Shown here: piece by piece, positions 36,088 to 48,865 of the stretch
Layout: each line of letters begins with the position of its first letter
Position numbering within the stretch: position 1 is the stretch's first letter
Source of the DNA: Warburgia ugandensis
Taxonomy: Eukaryota > Streptophyta > Magnoliopsida > Canellales > Canellaceae
Direction: 5' to 3'
DNA length: 64,000 bases
Assembly (NCBI GenBank): GCA_035236585.1
Contig: CP141127.1
Location: 45,460,001-45,524,000, forward strand
Translations under genes and position numbers: made by a program
The notes under the pieces: model-generated
Database searches by the model: none
What the model was told of the DNA's origin: nothing
What the model saw: only the letters and a program-made list of their open reading frames with translations

Positions 36088-36754
36088 AGGGTTGGAATCA
36101 TGACATATAAGGATGTTGATTAATTTCTAGATTGGCCAAGGAGCTGGTAATGAAATCTAGTCCTTATATTGTAAGGGTTCCTGTGAGGCCCTTATTAATA
36201 TTAATTTCATTTCACCATAAATCTATAAGCATGTAATGACAAACAAAAGCAAACTGATGCCTACCTATATGTTACTTAACAAAGAGTCAAGTACCTTAAT
36301 AGATCGGAACGTAGGCATGCAGCCTATGCTTTTGTTATAGCAAGATCAATCTAACCTTTATTAAATAGGTGCACCACTAATGCAACAATTCTAAGTATTA
36401 TGCAATAATTATCAATGCAGGACCCGCATCTATATGAATTATACTGCCATCCAAATGTAATTAATCCCAAAAAATTAAAAATTGGGTGAGGATTGCTCAC
36501 AATGAGGGATCTGATGATGATCAAGTGTTGGCCACCATACTCCATACTTGCCTATATTATTACAACCAATTTAAAATTGAATAATAAAGAAATTAAAATT
36601 ACAAATGGGCCACACTACAATTTCACACAAATCCTAATCTAGGAAATCAATAAAATCTAATTTAAGACGAATGAAGCAGTCTCGCTCCTTTGCTGCTTTT
36701 CCTTCCACAAAAATCAAGGAAATATGGTAACTATGAGGAAAAAAAAAATATTGA
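36088..36754 (-). other. Athila B 5' leader, distal part
   Basis: Minus-strand match to the D leader at 39350-39985 (shared words gtgaggccc, agctgg/agctcc with tgatgaaatc, and tttcctcat...ccatattt.ctttgatttttgtg). It is continuous with 12401-12849 once E is removed. B's own 5' LTR is not seen on the far side: the D LTR begins at 36755 instead. Confidence 0.65.
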
Positions 36755-39255
36755 TGTGTTAAATTTTCATAAAAACCACTCAATTAGTTACCTATATGTT
36801 ACAACTTATAGGGCTAAATTAGGTTTTTAGACAAAAATTCATAACACATATATTTTTGACTTAATAAGGCAAAAGTTTGATACTTTTTAGGTCTAGAAGC
36901 TAGTTCAAGGTATGCATGTGATTAATCATATTTTTCTAAATTTAATTATGATTTTTTGCTTTCTATAGGAACTAAGATGGTGATCTAATAGCCAAAAGTG
37001 ACCAGAATGAAATTGAAGATGAAGATCAAAAGATCGAGTCAAAGCCTCAAAATCATCACATCAACATAAACCAAAGTCCAAGATCATCTCTTGGACCACT
37101 AGTGGATGACAAGCCATGAAGGAAGGTAGCAAGCTAAGAAATTCAAGCCACTCAAGCCAAGGGTTTAAGCTAAGAAAATTTCAATAGCTAGCTATGAAGC
37201 TTACCCAATGGAGCCTTCAAAGTTAGCCATCTAAGTAATCAAACTGAGTTAAATGGAAGGCTAATATTGGAAGAGATTCAAGAGAGTTATCCATGAGATA
37301 GTTTGAATATAATTAAGGGAAAATCTATTAGAATAGGATGGAATGTGGACCAATGGGATAAGAGCATTCAATTTTTAGTGTTTTGCTCACTTTTCCCCAC
37401 CTTTTGCTTAATTTCTACCTCACCCTTAAGATGCACTACGAATTTCTAAAACTCCATCTCATTCCACTTCTTAGGAAACTTCTTAACCAACCAAATCTCT
37501 CCACCTAACAACCTCCACCTCTTTCTCAACCATTCCCCACCCACTTTCCTAAAACAAAGAGGTTTCAATGACTTTGGAAGGGGGGAGATGCCCCTTCCTA
37601 AAAAGGTGGTTTCTCCCACCTACTCCCCTTCTTATGGTTGCCACCCCCTTCCACACTTTCCTATTTGATGTCTACCCTTTTCCCTAATCCTATTCCTTCA
37701 ATTTAACATACTTTAATCCACACAGTACCCTATTATTAGCGTACCCTAGGAAAATTAGGAGAAGACTTATAAAACCAATCCAAACTCAAGCAAAAGGACA
37801 CACTTTTCAACTTAGAGAAAGACGTCTCCTCCATTGGAAGGAGATGGCCACTTCCTTCTGCCGACTTTTCTTCTTTTGCATGTTTTTTTGTGGAGTCTCT
37901 ATGGTTCTATCACTTCTTTCCAAGGTCTATGCCTCTTCATCAAGTGTTCAACCTAGGAATTTTGGGGTTTTGATTCATCTTTGAAAGTTGGTTAGCTTCC
38001 TTATTCTCTTTGTTGAAATTTAATTTTTTTCATGTTAGTTTGCCTTGTTTTCCTTTATCTTTCCTTGCTTTTAAACTATGATTCAAGGCTGGTTTTTCCC
38101 TAGAGTGACAGCCAAGGGAAGTCATTTTGACTCCAGTTTTGTTCTTTACCTTTCATTGCATCTTTGTTCTCTTTCAGCCTTCTTCATTTTCTAGCTTTGA
38201 TTCCTTAAGTTCCATTGGTTGTTGCCTTAGTTTTCCATTGACTTTTCCTTTGATTCAAGCATACCTATTCATGAGTAAAGTTTAGAACAATTGAAGAGGA
38301 AATTGGCTTGTAATTAAGGAGTGATTAAGATTAAGTGAACATCTATGTTATAACATTTAAATTTGAGATTTAGATTACATATATGGCTTATTATGTTGAT
38401 GACTTTTTGGATTTGATTCAATGAAGTTAGTTGGAATTTTCAATTGATGTTTGTTTCTAGTAGTCAATTATCTTTGTTATTGAATGTTTAAATGCATTAG
38501 AAGTGATTAATTCCATGTTTTATATGTTCTATTCATTGATGTTTCAATTACCTTACTACTGGAATTTCTTTGCATGAATGGTGTATGTTAATTTCCAAAA
38601 CTATACAATCATGTTCATTTGATTTTTCAAGAGCCTAATTAGATTGTTAGATAGCTTAGTTAATGCTAGAAATAGATTGCATGCTTAGGTTTCCAAAGTA
38701 GTTGATTAAATCTACTCCTATCCAATGAATCATGTATATTGTTCAAAGTTTACATGTATGTTATTTGGGTAGTTTTCCTTTCATTGTTGTTAGTGATTTG
38801 TTTCATTTATTTCTATTTCTTAGTTGTAGTTAGATTCCATTAGTTTGCACTTTAGTTAGTTGTAAAGTAGCTGATTTTGTCACACTTGTTAAAATAGTTG
38901 ATTTGGTTGCTTAGTTTACTTTGCATGATTAGGAAAATAGTTTGTTAAAGTATGTTTTGCTTAGATTAGTTGTTAATTTCATGTTTAGGAATGTTAGTTT
39001 GGGAAAGTTGATAAATTACATTTTAGGAAAGTTTATAATTAGGAAAGTCATAAAATTAGAAGTTTATAATTGCATTTTCATGAGTTAATTTCCTTTATTA
39101 GTTTACGTAAAAAATAACTTGAATTTTGGCTCGGTTAGATAGTTTAAAGTAGGGACCACCAGCATCACATTAGTTCAACTCCTTCTAGGATAGATGTCAC
39201 TAGTACCCTATATTGGAAATGGTTCATACACTTGTGAGTTTTAATTAAAACAACA
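36755..39255 (+). repeat. Athila D 5' LTR (about 2.5 kb)
   Basis: Starts tgtgttaaattttcataa and ends tgtgagttttaattaaaacaaca. It aligns with the solo LTR at 8470 and the D 3' LTR at 53198 along their lengths. TATA-like cttataaaac at 37766-37775. It includes repeated ttaggaaagt words near 39000, also present near 10860 and 54950. Confidence 0.85.
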
Positions 39256-40500
39256 ATAAGTTTTTTATGTTATTGTTGGTGAGTTACAATAAATTGTGTA
39301 GTGTGCCCTACTTTAAGTTATTTTCCTCTATTCTAGGTTTTGGGTGGATTAGATTAGGGTTTTTTGCATAATATTGCATACTTTTTGCATTTGTTGCTAT
39401 TTTCCTCATATTGACCATATTTCTTTGATTTTTGTGTGAGGGAAATTGGTGAAGGAGCATCAGTGATCCTATGTGCCATGGTTTCAACATCTTAGATTAG
39501 GTTTTATTGCTTTCATAGATTACGATTTCACTTAAACATGTAGTGAGGCCCATTATAAATTACAATTGCTTTATTATTTAATGTTAAATGGGTTGTAATA
39601 ATTCAAGGCAAGTATGTGTTGTGGTGGCCTACACTTGGTCATCATTGGACCCCTCATTGTCAGTATATCTCACACAAATTTTAATTATTAGGACAATTTG
39701 CATTTAGTATAATTTGCATTTGAATATTAGTATATCTCATATAGATTAGGGTCATTCATTGATAATTGTTGCATTAGAGCACCTACCTAACCATAGTTGG
39801 ATAGCATATAGGTTGCATTAATTTTCTTTTGTTTTGCATTACAGATGTAAGTGCCTTATGGTGGAATGGAATTAATGCTAGTAAGGGCCCCACAAGAACC
39901 CTTATAAGATAAGGATTGGATTTCATCACCAGCTCCTTAGCCCACCTAAGAATCAATTAATATCTTTATTTTCCATGATCCCAACTCTTGAATATTAATT
40001 TAAAATCAAGTAGAAAGAGACTTAGGGTATCGAGCTAATAGGACGCTTTTAGAAGGATGCAATCTATTGTCACTCTAGTGGCGTTTAAGCACTTTGGTTA
40101 TAGTGGGTGTCTTAAAATCCAAGTATTTTTTCATGCCTTCTATTAATGTTAGTTGAAGTCTAAACGCCTCCTAACATAAGGATTGTATTAGCCACTTTTG
40201 AGCAAAACCTAACTGGTATGTAGTAGTCAAATTTGGACAAAAGTGGGATATGTCTAGATTTAGGTCTAAGAAGCTACCACCTATGTACTAAGTAAAGATA
40301 ATCAAAACACTGCTTGATTAGCACTTACTAGGAATTGATTGCACATCACATAGAGTTAGAGTCAGCATTTATATTATGTCATTTAGTGTAGGATAGTTTA
40401 TCGAATGACATTGATCTCAAAACCCATAGCTAACATCGTTCAACCCATTCAACACAACCTAAGACAAGGGGAAAGAAACCAAGTTCCTGTCCTCATGGCT
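39256..40500 (+). other. Athila D 5' leader
   Basis: Long noncoding leader between LTR and gag, as usual for Athila. It carries the block around 39865-40330 (agtagaaagagacttaggg, gtctaaacgcctcctaacat, gatttaggtctaagaagctacc) that recurs in B and C leaders and, unexpectedly, inside the 4.7-kb E-family LTRs. I cannot identify a convincing primer-binding site just after 39255. Confidence 0.7.
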
Positions 40501-41755
40501 AAACCACTAATTGGAGTCTAGTGCAAGGCCATCAGAGATTTCTAAGAGCCACTGCAACTCAACACCCCATCCTGCATGGCTTTACCTCCTACAAACGTAG
40601 ACCACTATGAGTTAAAACCACGAGTCATAAAATTGCTACCCACTTTTATGGTCGAGAGTGAGAAGATCCCTACCTACATATTGAGGAGTTCCTTGATATT
40701 TGTGCCAGATTTAGGTTATGAAATTCTTTTCGATGATTCTATGAGACTTTGGCTATTCCTGTTCTCTATCAAGGACAAAGCTAAGTCATGGCTGAATTCC
40801 TTGATGGTAGCTTCCATCAATACATGGGATTAATTGCGTAGAAAGTTTTTAAACAAGTTCTTCCCTATTCACAAAACAAATGCCCTTGATCTTGAAATTA
40901 TTAATTTCCATCAATGGTATGATGAATAATACCATGAATGTTGGGAATGGTGGAATGAACTGGTGTAGAAATACCCACATCATGTATTAAAAAAATGGCA
41001 TCAAGTTCAATACTTTTATGAGACATTGAAGCTGCAAAATAGATAAATGGTAGATGCAGTGAGTGGAGGGACCCTCATGCTAAAGGATGAGAGTGAGGCT
41101 TGCGAGTTCTTTTAGACTCTAGTAGATAATTACTAGCAATGGGATTGTTCAAATAGAAGAAAGAGGAACAACTAGCCCACTAAGAGGGGGAGTCTCTATG
41201 AGATAGGAGTGCATACTGATCTATTCCATAAACTCGACTTTGTACTAGCAAGAATGGGCAAGTATGATGGTAGAATAGACAAGCTTCAAACTATGCTTCA
41301 ATTCCTTATGGTTGCCACATCCCTCAAACCTCTATAAGAGGTTTGTGCCATATGTTCTAGCTCAGCCCACACCACCACGTCTTGTCCATCAAATATAGTG
41401 TTGAACGACTATCTTATTGTCCAAGTGAATGCATTAAATGCATATCACCAACCTAGCAACAACCTGTATTCTGAGACCCACAACCTCAGAAACAAAAGAA
41501 ATCATCTTTGGAGGAAAACATTTAGACCATTCTTGAAATTTTTTATAAAATAATGATGATACTAAAAGGGCCTTACACCATTTGCAAAATGATAGTAGAC
41601 ATTCAGCCCATGTGAACTCTCAAGCCACTATAGGTAAGCCAATTTGTCAGTTGAACTACATAATAGAGTGAAGGGTCAATTCCCAAGTCAACTCATCTCT
41701 AACTTGAAGGACCAATTTTAGATAGGGTAAAGTTCTCAAAATATTAACTATCATG
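40500..41755 (+). pseudogene. Athila D gag
   Basis: The best open part (40576-40833) holds the region FSIKDKAKSWLNSL ending at NTWD followed by a stop; homology then continues as RRKFLNKFFPIHKT with about seven stops. A CCHC zinc knuckle CAICSSSAHTTTSC lies near 41345-41390. The gag-protease linker (caatttgtcagttgaactac) is seen to about 41755, where homology ends. Equivalent to the minus-strand gag of B and C. Confidence 0.82.
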
Positions 41756-42975
41756 CGCATGTTCGATGTCATTCCTCAAGTTTCTTTATACCATTCACCA
41801 AACGAGTCTAGATTGGATATTCTTCTCATCTATTTTTTGAACTCAGTTTTAAGTTATTACCTAAGCTAGAATGATTTCATGATTTAGTGGAATCAAGGGA
41901 TTTCATTCTTATTTCTCAGTCTCTCTCCCTTTATATTATATATATATATATATTAGGTTACTAATATTTGAAATTTTTAACTATAACTATTTCTCACCTA
42001 CATGTTGGAATCAAAATTTCTTACTTTACTTCTGCCCCTTTTACTTATATGTTTATTTTCTGATTATGTTTATATAAGTGTCTTAATATGATCTTTTGAT
42101 CAAGTTTCCTTACAAAATCCTATGATTTCCTATTCTTTTCTTTCAAACCCTTTTTCTATCAATCTTGTTTCTCATCAAAGTTCCATTGAATTACCAGATT
42201 TGTTAGTTTAATGAAGTTTATTGTAGAGATTTGGTAATTTTCATGTTTATCCACTTAGAAAGAACTTGATTGAAAGTCATTATCAATTCCAACTTCAATT
42301 ATTTTTAAGATTTATATTTGAATAGTCATCCTATCTTACTTATTTTATTTACTTTTACTTTTTTTCATTTCCTCTTCACAAAGGTTATTCTCTACCCCAT
42401 TTCCATTCTTATCTATTTATATTTTACTTAATGAAGTATGTGTATTTAACTAAGTTGGACTAAATTCATTATTTAAACTCAGGTTACTAGTACAAATCAT
42501 TTATCTCTTCTACATAAACCTTAACCCATTTCATAGCTAAAATTTTTACTACTGATCTTGCATAACAACTCAATTACTAGTAGTAAAAGTCCACTATGTA
42601 TTGAGATTAATCCTGTGATTCTAATTTGCTAAGGGATATTTTCCACTATAACCATCTCCTAATCCTTTATATAATGATTCTCAACTTAGTGTTTACTATC
42701 CTTATTGTACTCTCCAAAGCTCTATACTCACCATCCCAGTTGAAACTTGCACTCAAGAGATTGTCAATGAAAATGGATCCTCCATCACATACCAATGCTT
42801 TCACTTGATGATACTAACTCTTGCACTCTCATATTATGATAGTTTCCTTCAAAAACCATACTATTCCATAAGATACTCTCTCTTCTTCTTACATTCAAAT
42901 GACTACTCTCCTTGTTTTCTAGAGTTTTAATATGATTTTTTGTTGTGACTGGCTGTGACTAGATTGAATTTGAGC
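41756..42975. other. Unassigned AT-rich stretch inside D
   Basis: No coding region recognised. A (TA)n run lies at 41931-41953. Its right end abuts a degenerate minus-strand primer-binding site, so it may be the interior of a decayed minus-strand LTR element. Confidence 0.4.
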
Positions 42976-44547
42976 TCTGATAGCAAAACTATGAGCCACC
43001 GGGTTTTCAAAATACATTTTAAATACTATTTCAAATTTTGGATATCCCTTATCTTAAATTCAACTAAAAAACAAAATAGTAGAATTTTTACTTTTAAAAG
43101 TAATTTTGAAGATCCCGATAGTCATTTCTTACACAGATACAAGGATTTTATGGTGAAATGAATGTTTCACTTCTACAAACAATTCAACAAAGTTTTCTCC
43201 GTTTTTCGGACATGTGTGCATTTAATGCGTGCGTGCAAAATACCTAATAAACTATACAAATAATTTTCATCATTTTGAAAACGAATATGCAAAAACTTAC
43301 CACATCCTTGAACCTGCAATTGCCGCCATATCACAACATATTCCACTAAATACAAATTATCCCACAATCATGAAAGTAAATATAGATTTGCATTTTCCAA
43401 TAAACCATAAAACTAACCTAAAGTTGTAAAGATCACCCTTCAGATACTAGAAAATCTCAATCTTTTGAAATTTCAAATCCATATCTGCTTTCATTTTGAC
43501 CTGTTAATCCTTCTATTCTAATTCTTCAAATCTAAGACATTGTAAACAATTACAATGTCTTAGCAAACTTGCACTTGTGTAGGTGGAATAATTTGTTATT
43601 TTGTCATGCATTATATGATTTACATAATCAACACATTTTGAGAATTTATAATACTTAAACAAAACACATGATGTTTAAAAGTAGGTACTAATGCTGATAG
43701 CGTTGATGAATCATAATCTAACATGATTTTTAAAAATATTATTGCCTTTTATTTTCCTAAAGATTAGAGAATCATAAGCTTTTATCATCTCATTGACATT
43801 TATCTGTACTATGACTACCTTCCATGATTAGAAACATAAGCATTGTAAATTCATTCATGACATAATAGTGAATGAATATCATTCACCATACATGATCATT
43901 CAAGTTAACCCTTTAAATGTCTAAGTAGTTTGTCATTTAATAGTTATATTAACTTATGAAGAGTGAGGTATCTAACATTCTCATTATCATGTGTAAAGGT
44001 AGTTATCTAACATCTTAGTCTTCATGAACACAATGCATTTTCAGATGCAAGAATAAATTAGTACATGATCATGTAGAATCACTCATAATGCTTAAGGAAT
44101 CTAACACATTAGTAAGGTGACCATGGTAAAGGCATCAGTATAAGAAAATCAACATATTTTATAATACTACTGGAAAAGCCACTAGCTAGGTATAAACACC
44201 TAATGATGATATCGATAAAATTAAATTCAATCAATAAGGTAAAATAGTATAATATGTGCTCATAGTTTGATCATTAGTAACCCAATGTATGATAAATTTT
44301 CAATCTATCAAAACCAAAAGCTGCTCAAGGTTTTCAATAGCATAATCATTACTTTGTATGCAAAATAGTTTTTTTCACATCAAATCAAATCAAATTGGAA
44401 ACCATAACTATCAAAATTGATCTCTAGTTGTGAGGCAAATATTCAAGAAGAAAAACTAGTAACTTAAGTCTTATGCAATATCGAAAAGAAAATGATAAAT
44501 CAATCAATCCAGTATGCTAGATAATTAGTAAGAACAAAAATTGAGGC
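42976..44547 (-). repeat. Diverged E-type LTR fragment with degenerate PBS, minus strand
   Basis: On the minus strand an LTR end (gaaaacccggtggctca) is followed by tgctatcagagctc, a decayed initiator-Met primer site (about 42975-42990). The LTR body includes the stem-loop at 43532-43563, preceded and followed by words resembling the E LTR. Similarity fades beyond about 43700; the part up to the LINE fragment at 44548 is AT-rich and not otherwise recognised. Confidence 0.55.
43532..43563 (-). other. Conserved LTR stem-loop, diverged copy with compensatory change
   Basis: ctaagacattgtaa pairs perfectly with ttacaatgtcttag over 14 bp across a 4-base loop. Relative to the other copies (gatattg/caatatc) the stem reads gacattg/caatgtc, so one T-A pair became C-G with both sides changed. 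Confidence 0.75.
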
Positions 44548-45115
44548 TTGTACCCATCATTCCATGAGAGTGGAGAGATTGAGAGGGAGGTTACTCAGAG
44601 AATCCAAGTAGGTTGGAACAAATGGAGATGTGCATCTAGAGTTTTGTGGGTGCCACTCAAACAAAAAGAAAAATTCTATAGGATGCCCATAAGGCTTGCA
44701 ATGCTGTATGGATCAGAATGTTGGGCAGTTAAGGAACATCATACTCATAGGATGAGCGTTGTAGAAATGAGGATGTTGAGATGGATGAGTGGTAAGACAA
44801 GAAAGGATAGAATTAGAAATGAAAATATTATAGAAAATTTAGGGGTAGCACCAATAGGTAACAAGATGAGGGAGATTAGACTTAGATGGTTTGGGCATGT
44901 TCAAAGGAGACCAACAATGCCACCAGTTAGAAGGACTGAGGTAATACAAGTAGAAGGTTCTAAAAGGGCAAGGGGAAGGAGCAAAAGAGTGTGGATAGAA
45001 GTGGTGAGAAAGATTTAAAAACTTTGGGACTAAATGAAGCCATGGTATTTAATAGAGTGTAATCGAGGAATAAGATTCATGTCGCTGACCCCTAATATGA
45101 TAAGGTCTTGATGAT
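44548..45115 (+). pseudogene. L1-type LINE, 3' end of the reverse transcriptase ORF
   Basis: A 156-residue open stretch (44548-45018) matches the region downstream of the RT palm in plant non-LTR retrotransposons: TQRIQVGWNKWRCASR, MLYGSECWAVKE, MRMLRWMSGKTRKDRIRNE and RLRWFGHVQRRP. LINE RT primes on nicked target DNA. The fragment is 5'-truncated, as LINE insertions usually are. The downstream untranslated part ends in a gatgatgatgacgacgacgg trinucleotide tail near 45107-45128, a plausible 3' end. The first residues resemble the family sequence shifted by small changes, so the open start at 44548 is not a real start. Confidence 0.88.
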
Positions 45116-45128
45116 GATGACGACGACG

Positions 45129-45689
45129 GCTCATTAGTCCATAACGTAAAAATCTAAATCCACATTGTTGTGGAAAAAAGATCACTACATTTCACAGTGG
45201 TATACAATCCTACTACCAGGGACGCATCAGTGGTATACACTCCTACCACTAAGAAACAATGGTCTCAACTCTCAAAAATGATTGGCATGCTAAAAACATG
45301 CAAACACTTATGCTTGTACTTGCCTACCATCACCCATTTGCAACTGCCGCAGCCTCTATGTTTGTTAGTTGATACTCTCACAAAGCATGACTCACTCGAC
45401 CTCATGGGGACTATCTAGCTACTACTTAGAGAACTTTCCCATGAGAAGGTACTCCTACTGCCCACTATCTCCATCACAGGATTGGTATCAATCTTATCAC
45501 AAAAGTCAATGGCCAATTGTAACTCCTAATGTAGGGTCTTTATAGTGGCACATAACGTACTTGCCTCTAGGTATTACTACCATCGTAGGCATGCATGCCT
45601 TTGGCCTTGCTTTAGTCTAAGAGCACCTACCAAGTAGAGATCTGGGAGTCAAGAGATTTAAGAAGTGACTGCCCAAAACATTATTGTGT
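45129..45689. other. Unassigned stretch inside D
   Basis: Nothing recognised. It contains two close copies of gtggtatacactcctaccac-like sequence (45199-45247), a short direct repeat of about 20 bp. Confidence 0.4.
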
Positions 45690-46300
45690 GTCATTTAGTG
45701 TTCAAATGCTTTCTTACAATCCTCATCGAAGTAAAAAATGGCCTCCTTTGTAAGTAAATTACACAAGGGCTTAGCAATTTTGTTGAAACCCTTGATGAAT
45801 TGTCTATAAAGCCAGCTTGTCTTATAAAGGAGTGGATTTCTTTCACCATAGTTGGTGGAGGAAGGTTGGCTATCAAATCCACTTTTACCTTATTGACTTT
45901 AATCCCATTGGGTGATATCATGAGGCCAAGATCTATACCATTTTGTACTATAAAATAGCACTTTTCCTAGTTTTACACAAATTATTCTCTTGGTACCTTG
46001 TAAGAACTAACTTGAAGTGTTGCAAACACTCATCAAAAGATGACCTGAATAGTAAGAAGTCATCCATAAACATCTCAAGAAACCTTTCTATTGTATCAGA
46101 GAAAATGCTCAATATATGCCTTTGAAATGTAGCAGGAGCGTTACAAAGCACAAAAGTTCAGTAAATGGAGGTTCCAAAAGGGAAGGTGAAGGTGGTCTTC
46201 TCCTAATCCTCAAGTGCTACAAGAATTTGGTTATAATCAAAGTATCCATTTAGAAAGCAATAATAACTATGATTTGCCAGCCTCTTTAGAGCATTTGACC
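45690..46300 (-). pseudogene. Athila reverse transcriptase segment, inverted within D
   Basis: The minus strand encodes the RT palm and connection: CNAPATFQRHILSIF, FMDDFLLFRSSFDECLQH (catalytic DD), ISPNGIKV and NLPPP..VKEIHSF, ending at CKKAFEH near 45695. The N-terminal side reaches a decayed GQML..L block near 46300. The neighbouring RNase H at 46298 onward is on the plus strand, so this segment is turned around relative to the rest of D. Frames are broken by several shifts. Confidence 0.85.
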
Positions 46301-46948
46301 TATGAACCCATTATCCAACTGCCAGATTGGAACACATCGAATTATGTGATTGGAGTTGTTTTAGGCCAATGCATTGATATACTTCGCCATGTGATATATT
46401 ACACTAATAAAACACCGAGTGACATGGAACTCCACTATTCTACCACTAAGAAAGAGTTGTTAGCTATAGTTTTTGTTCTGAATAAGTTTAGATCCTATTT
46501 GTTAGAGTCTAAAGTTATAGTGTACTCAGATCATGCATCTTTAAAGTACCTCCTTTCTAAAAAGGATGTGAAACTTAGGTTGATCCATTGGATACTACTA
46601 CTATAAGAGTTTGACATAGAAGCTCAGTATAAGAAAGGTTCTGAAAATGTCATCGCAAACTACTTATTCAAATTGGTAATGGAGCGTACTAGTGATCGCA
46701 TGCCTATAACTGAACCATTTTTAGATGAGCAGTTATTGCATATTTCCCAGTTACCTTGGTATGGTGATATTGCAAATTATCTTCTTACAGGACAAATATC
46801 TATTCATTGGACAAAATAGGATAAGAAATGATTCTTGACCCAGGTTAGTTATTTTACTTGGGACAACCCACACTTATTCAAGTATTGCCCCTACCAGGTG
46901 ATTATGAGATGCATACTTGATAGTGTGCATAATAAGATCATCTCCTTC
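46298..46948 (+). pseudogene. Athila D RNase H and start of integrase
   Basis: RNase [21 protein letters not shown], the [16 protein letters not shown] block with its catalytic glutamate, and [16 protein letters not shown]. The segment that normally carries the first catalytic aspartate, between PDW and the VIGVVLG strand, is missing. A stop follows WILLL, then KKGSENVIANYL and the integrase start (LPWYGDIANYLLTG, HLFKYCPYQ). Interrupted at 46948 by a solo LTR; the frame resumes at 48866. Confidence 0.88.
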
Positions 46949-48860
46949 TGTGGCGACCTTGGTTTTTCAAATACATTTTTGTTAATCCTTTTCAAATGGT
47001 GGTTGACCAATTTTGTAAACATTTTGAAAACTTAAACAGCGAATTTTTTTTTTTTGAAATTCTTTTCAGAAAACTTGAATGCCACATTTCACTTACATAT
47101 GCATACATAATTTTTGTACAACATATGTTTTCAAAGAAACTCATTTTATTAAAATTGTAGGATCTATTCAGTGGTTGACATACACAACCCCTTTATTACA
47201 TCTTATGTCCAAAATACACAAATCAAAATACAATCCAATCCTTTCACAAATGTACATTGTCTTGATCAACAGTATGGTCTTCATCTTCCCATGTCGTATC
47301 CCTCCATCTATTCTTTCTGTATATAAGATATTGTAAACATTCAAATATTTACAATATCTCGACAAGCTATGCTTGGTAGGGGATTCAAGAACATATGGAA
47401 TTGTATAATTCACAAGTACAATATTCATAATCATCATATTCCATATTAATCACATACTTCAATTTCCATGAACCATACCATATATGATCATTCAATCACA
47501 AATTTATCATCTAACATCCACTATGATAATTCCAAACCATAACCACTACATCGTATGTATATATATGGTCAAAAACTATGAAAAATAGTCAATATCTCTA
47601 ATATCAATAACCATACTCAGATATCCTGAGTTGAGAAATCATCTAGACTTTTGCTAGGAAAATACTCCCTCATTAAGGCAGTATTGGCATCTCACTATGC
47701 TATGCATCATATGCAAAATACTCAAGGACTACCATGTTGCAATCTAATCCATACTAGTGCGCTCAGATAACTGCCCTGTTCACCACTGATACCATGGCGA
47801 AAAATATTATATCATTGCCTGTATGGGGAGACAGGACTTTCATAGTGGGGTCTTCCCATAATTGCCTCACCTGACTTTTAGCCTCTCTTTGGGCAAGGTA
47901 TCATAATATCATCGAATTTCGGGAAGCGGGTGGCCAAACCCTCATAACTTCCCTAGCATAGCATCCCCAGGCTTATGCTTGTTTAAAACAAAACCACAAG
48001 CCTTCATGCTTGTATCTAAAATACTTCTTGTACATCTCAGACAATATGTCTATTTATATCACCATTCTCATATTCAATACCCTCATACTAAGGATATGAT
48101 TTTATTTCTAGATTTAGCGATACCCATATTCTTATAAGTTTAGGGATTGAACATTTATTGTAAATGATCCCCATTTCCTTTAATTTGGTAGTCATATACC
48201 AAATGTTATTAAGTTTAAGGATACTCATTTGATACAAATGATATCCTTTATTATTATGTTCTTATCTAAGTTTAGGGGTAATCACAAATGATACCCAGGT
48301 ATTTATTATGTGTTCATCTAATTTCAACAATTATCTCTATCTCATATGATGTCCATTATTATTATGTTCTTATCTCTATCTCTAGTAGTTGATAGTGGTT
48401 TGACTCATGATGACATGTTTTCTGGCTGTTGGATCCCATTGTGGGTCCCTTGTGGGCCCCACAGAGGTGTAAAAAGACCATTTTACCCTTTCATCAAGAA
48501 AAATCTATTGTATTCTCCCGAGTTGGAATTGAGCGTACTTAGTGGCGTTGGATTCATATTTTTGGGTCGTTCCAAATTTTGATGTCTCAGGTCTTGGTTA
48601 TTAGGAAAATTACCATTTTACCCTTTTATTCTTAAAAATGAAGAAAAATAAGGATTCTTCATCTGAACTCAGAATTTGATGTACTTACAATCATTCTGAT
48701 TGATTTTTCTAGTACATTACAAATATCCAAGTTTTAAGTCTTGATTTTATTTTTAAAAAAATGAATTTTCCTGGAACTCAAAGTTCTAGTTCCACTTTTA
48801 CAATTTTAACTTTTAATTTTTAATAATTCAATTATATTCCTAAAAATTGGGGTTGTTACA
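46949..48860 (-). repeat. Solo LTR (1.9 kb) in the Athila D integrase
   Basis: On the minus strand it runs from tgtaacaaccccaattt to ggtcgccaca. The 5-bp target duplication ccttc is perfect (46944-46948 and 48861-48865). It is an E-type LTR of the short size class, with the stem-loop at 47325-47359. Removing it with one copy of ccttc rejoins the integrase frame as ISF / CHDLACEGHF. Confidence 0.92.
47325..47359 (-). other. Conserved LTR stem-loop, copy 5
   Basis: Minus strand: agatattgtaaatatttgaatgtttacaatatct arrangement, with 12-base arms. It is adjacent to gcttggtaggggattcaag, the complement of the shared upstream context. Confidence 0.75.
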
Positions 48861-48865
48861 CCTTC

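Noticed and set aside
39256..39300. Primer-binding site after the Athila D 5' LTR
   Set aside because: ttggtgagttac near 39281 starts with the right dinucleotides but I cannot match it to a tRNA end.
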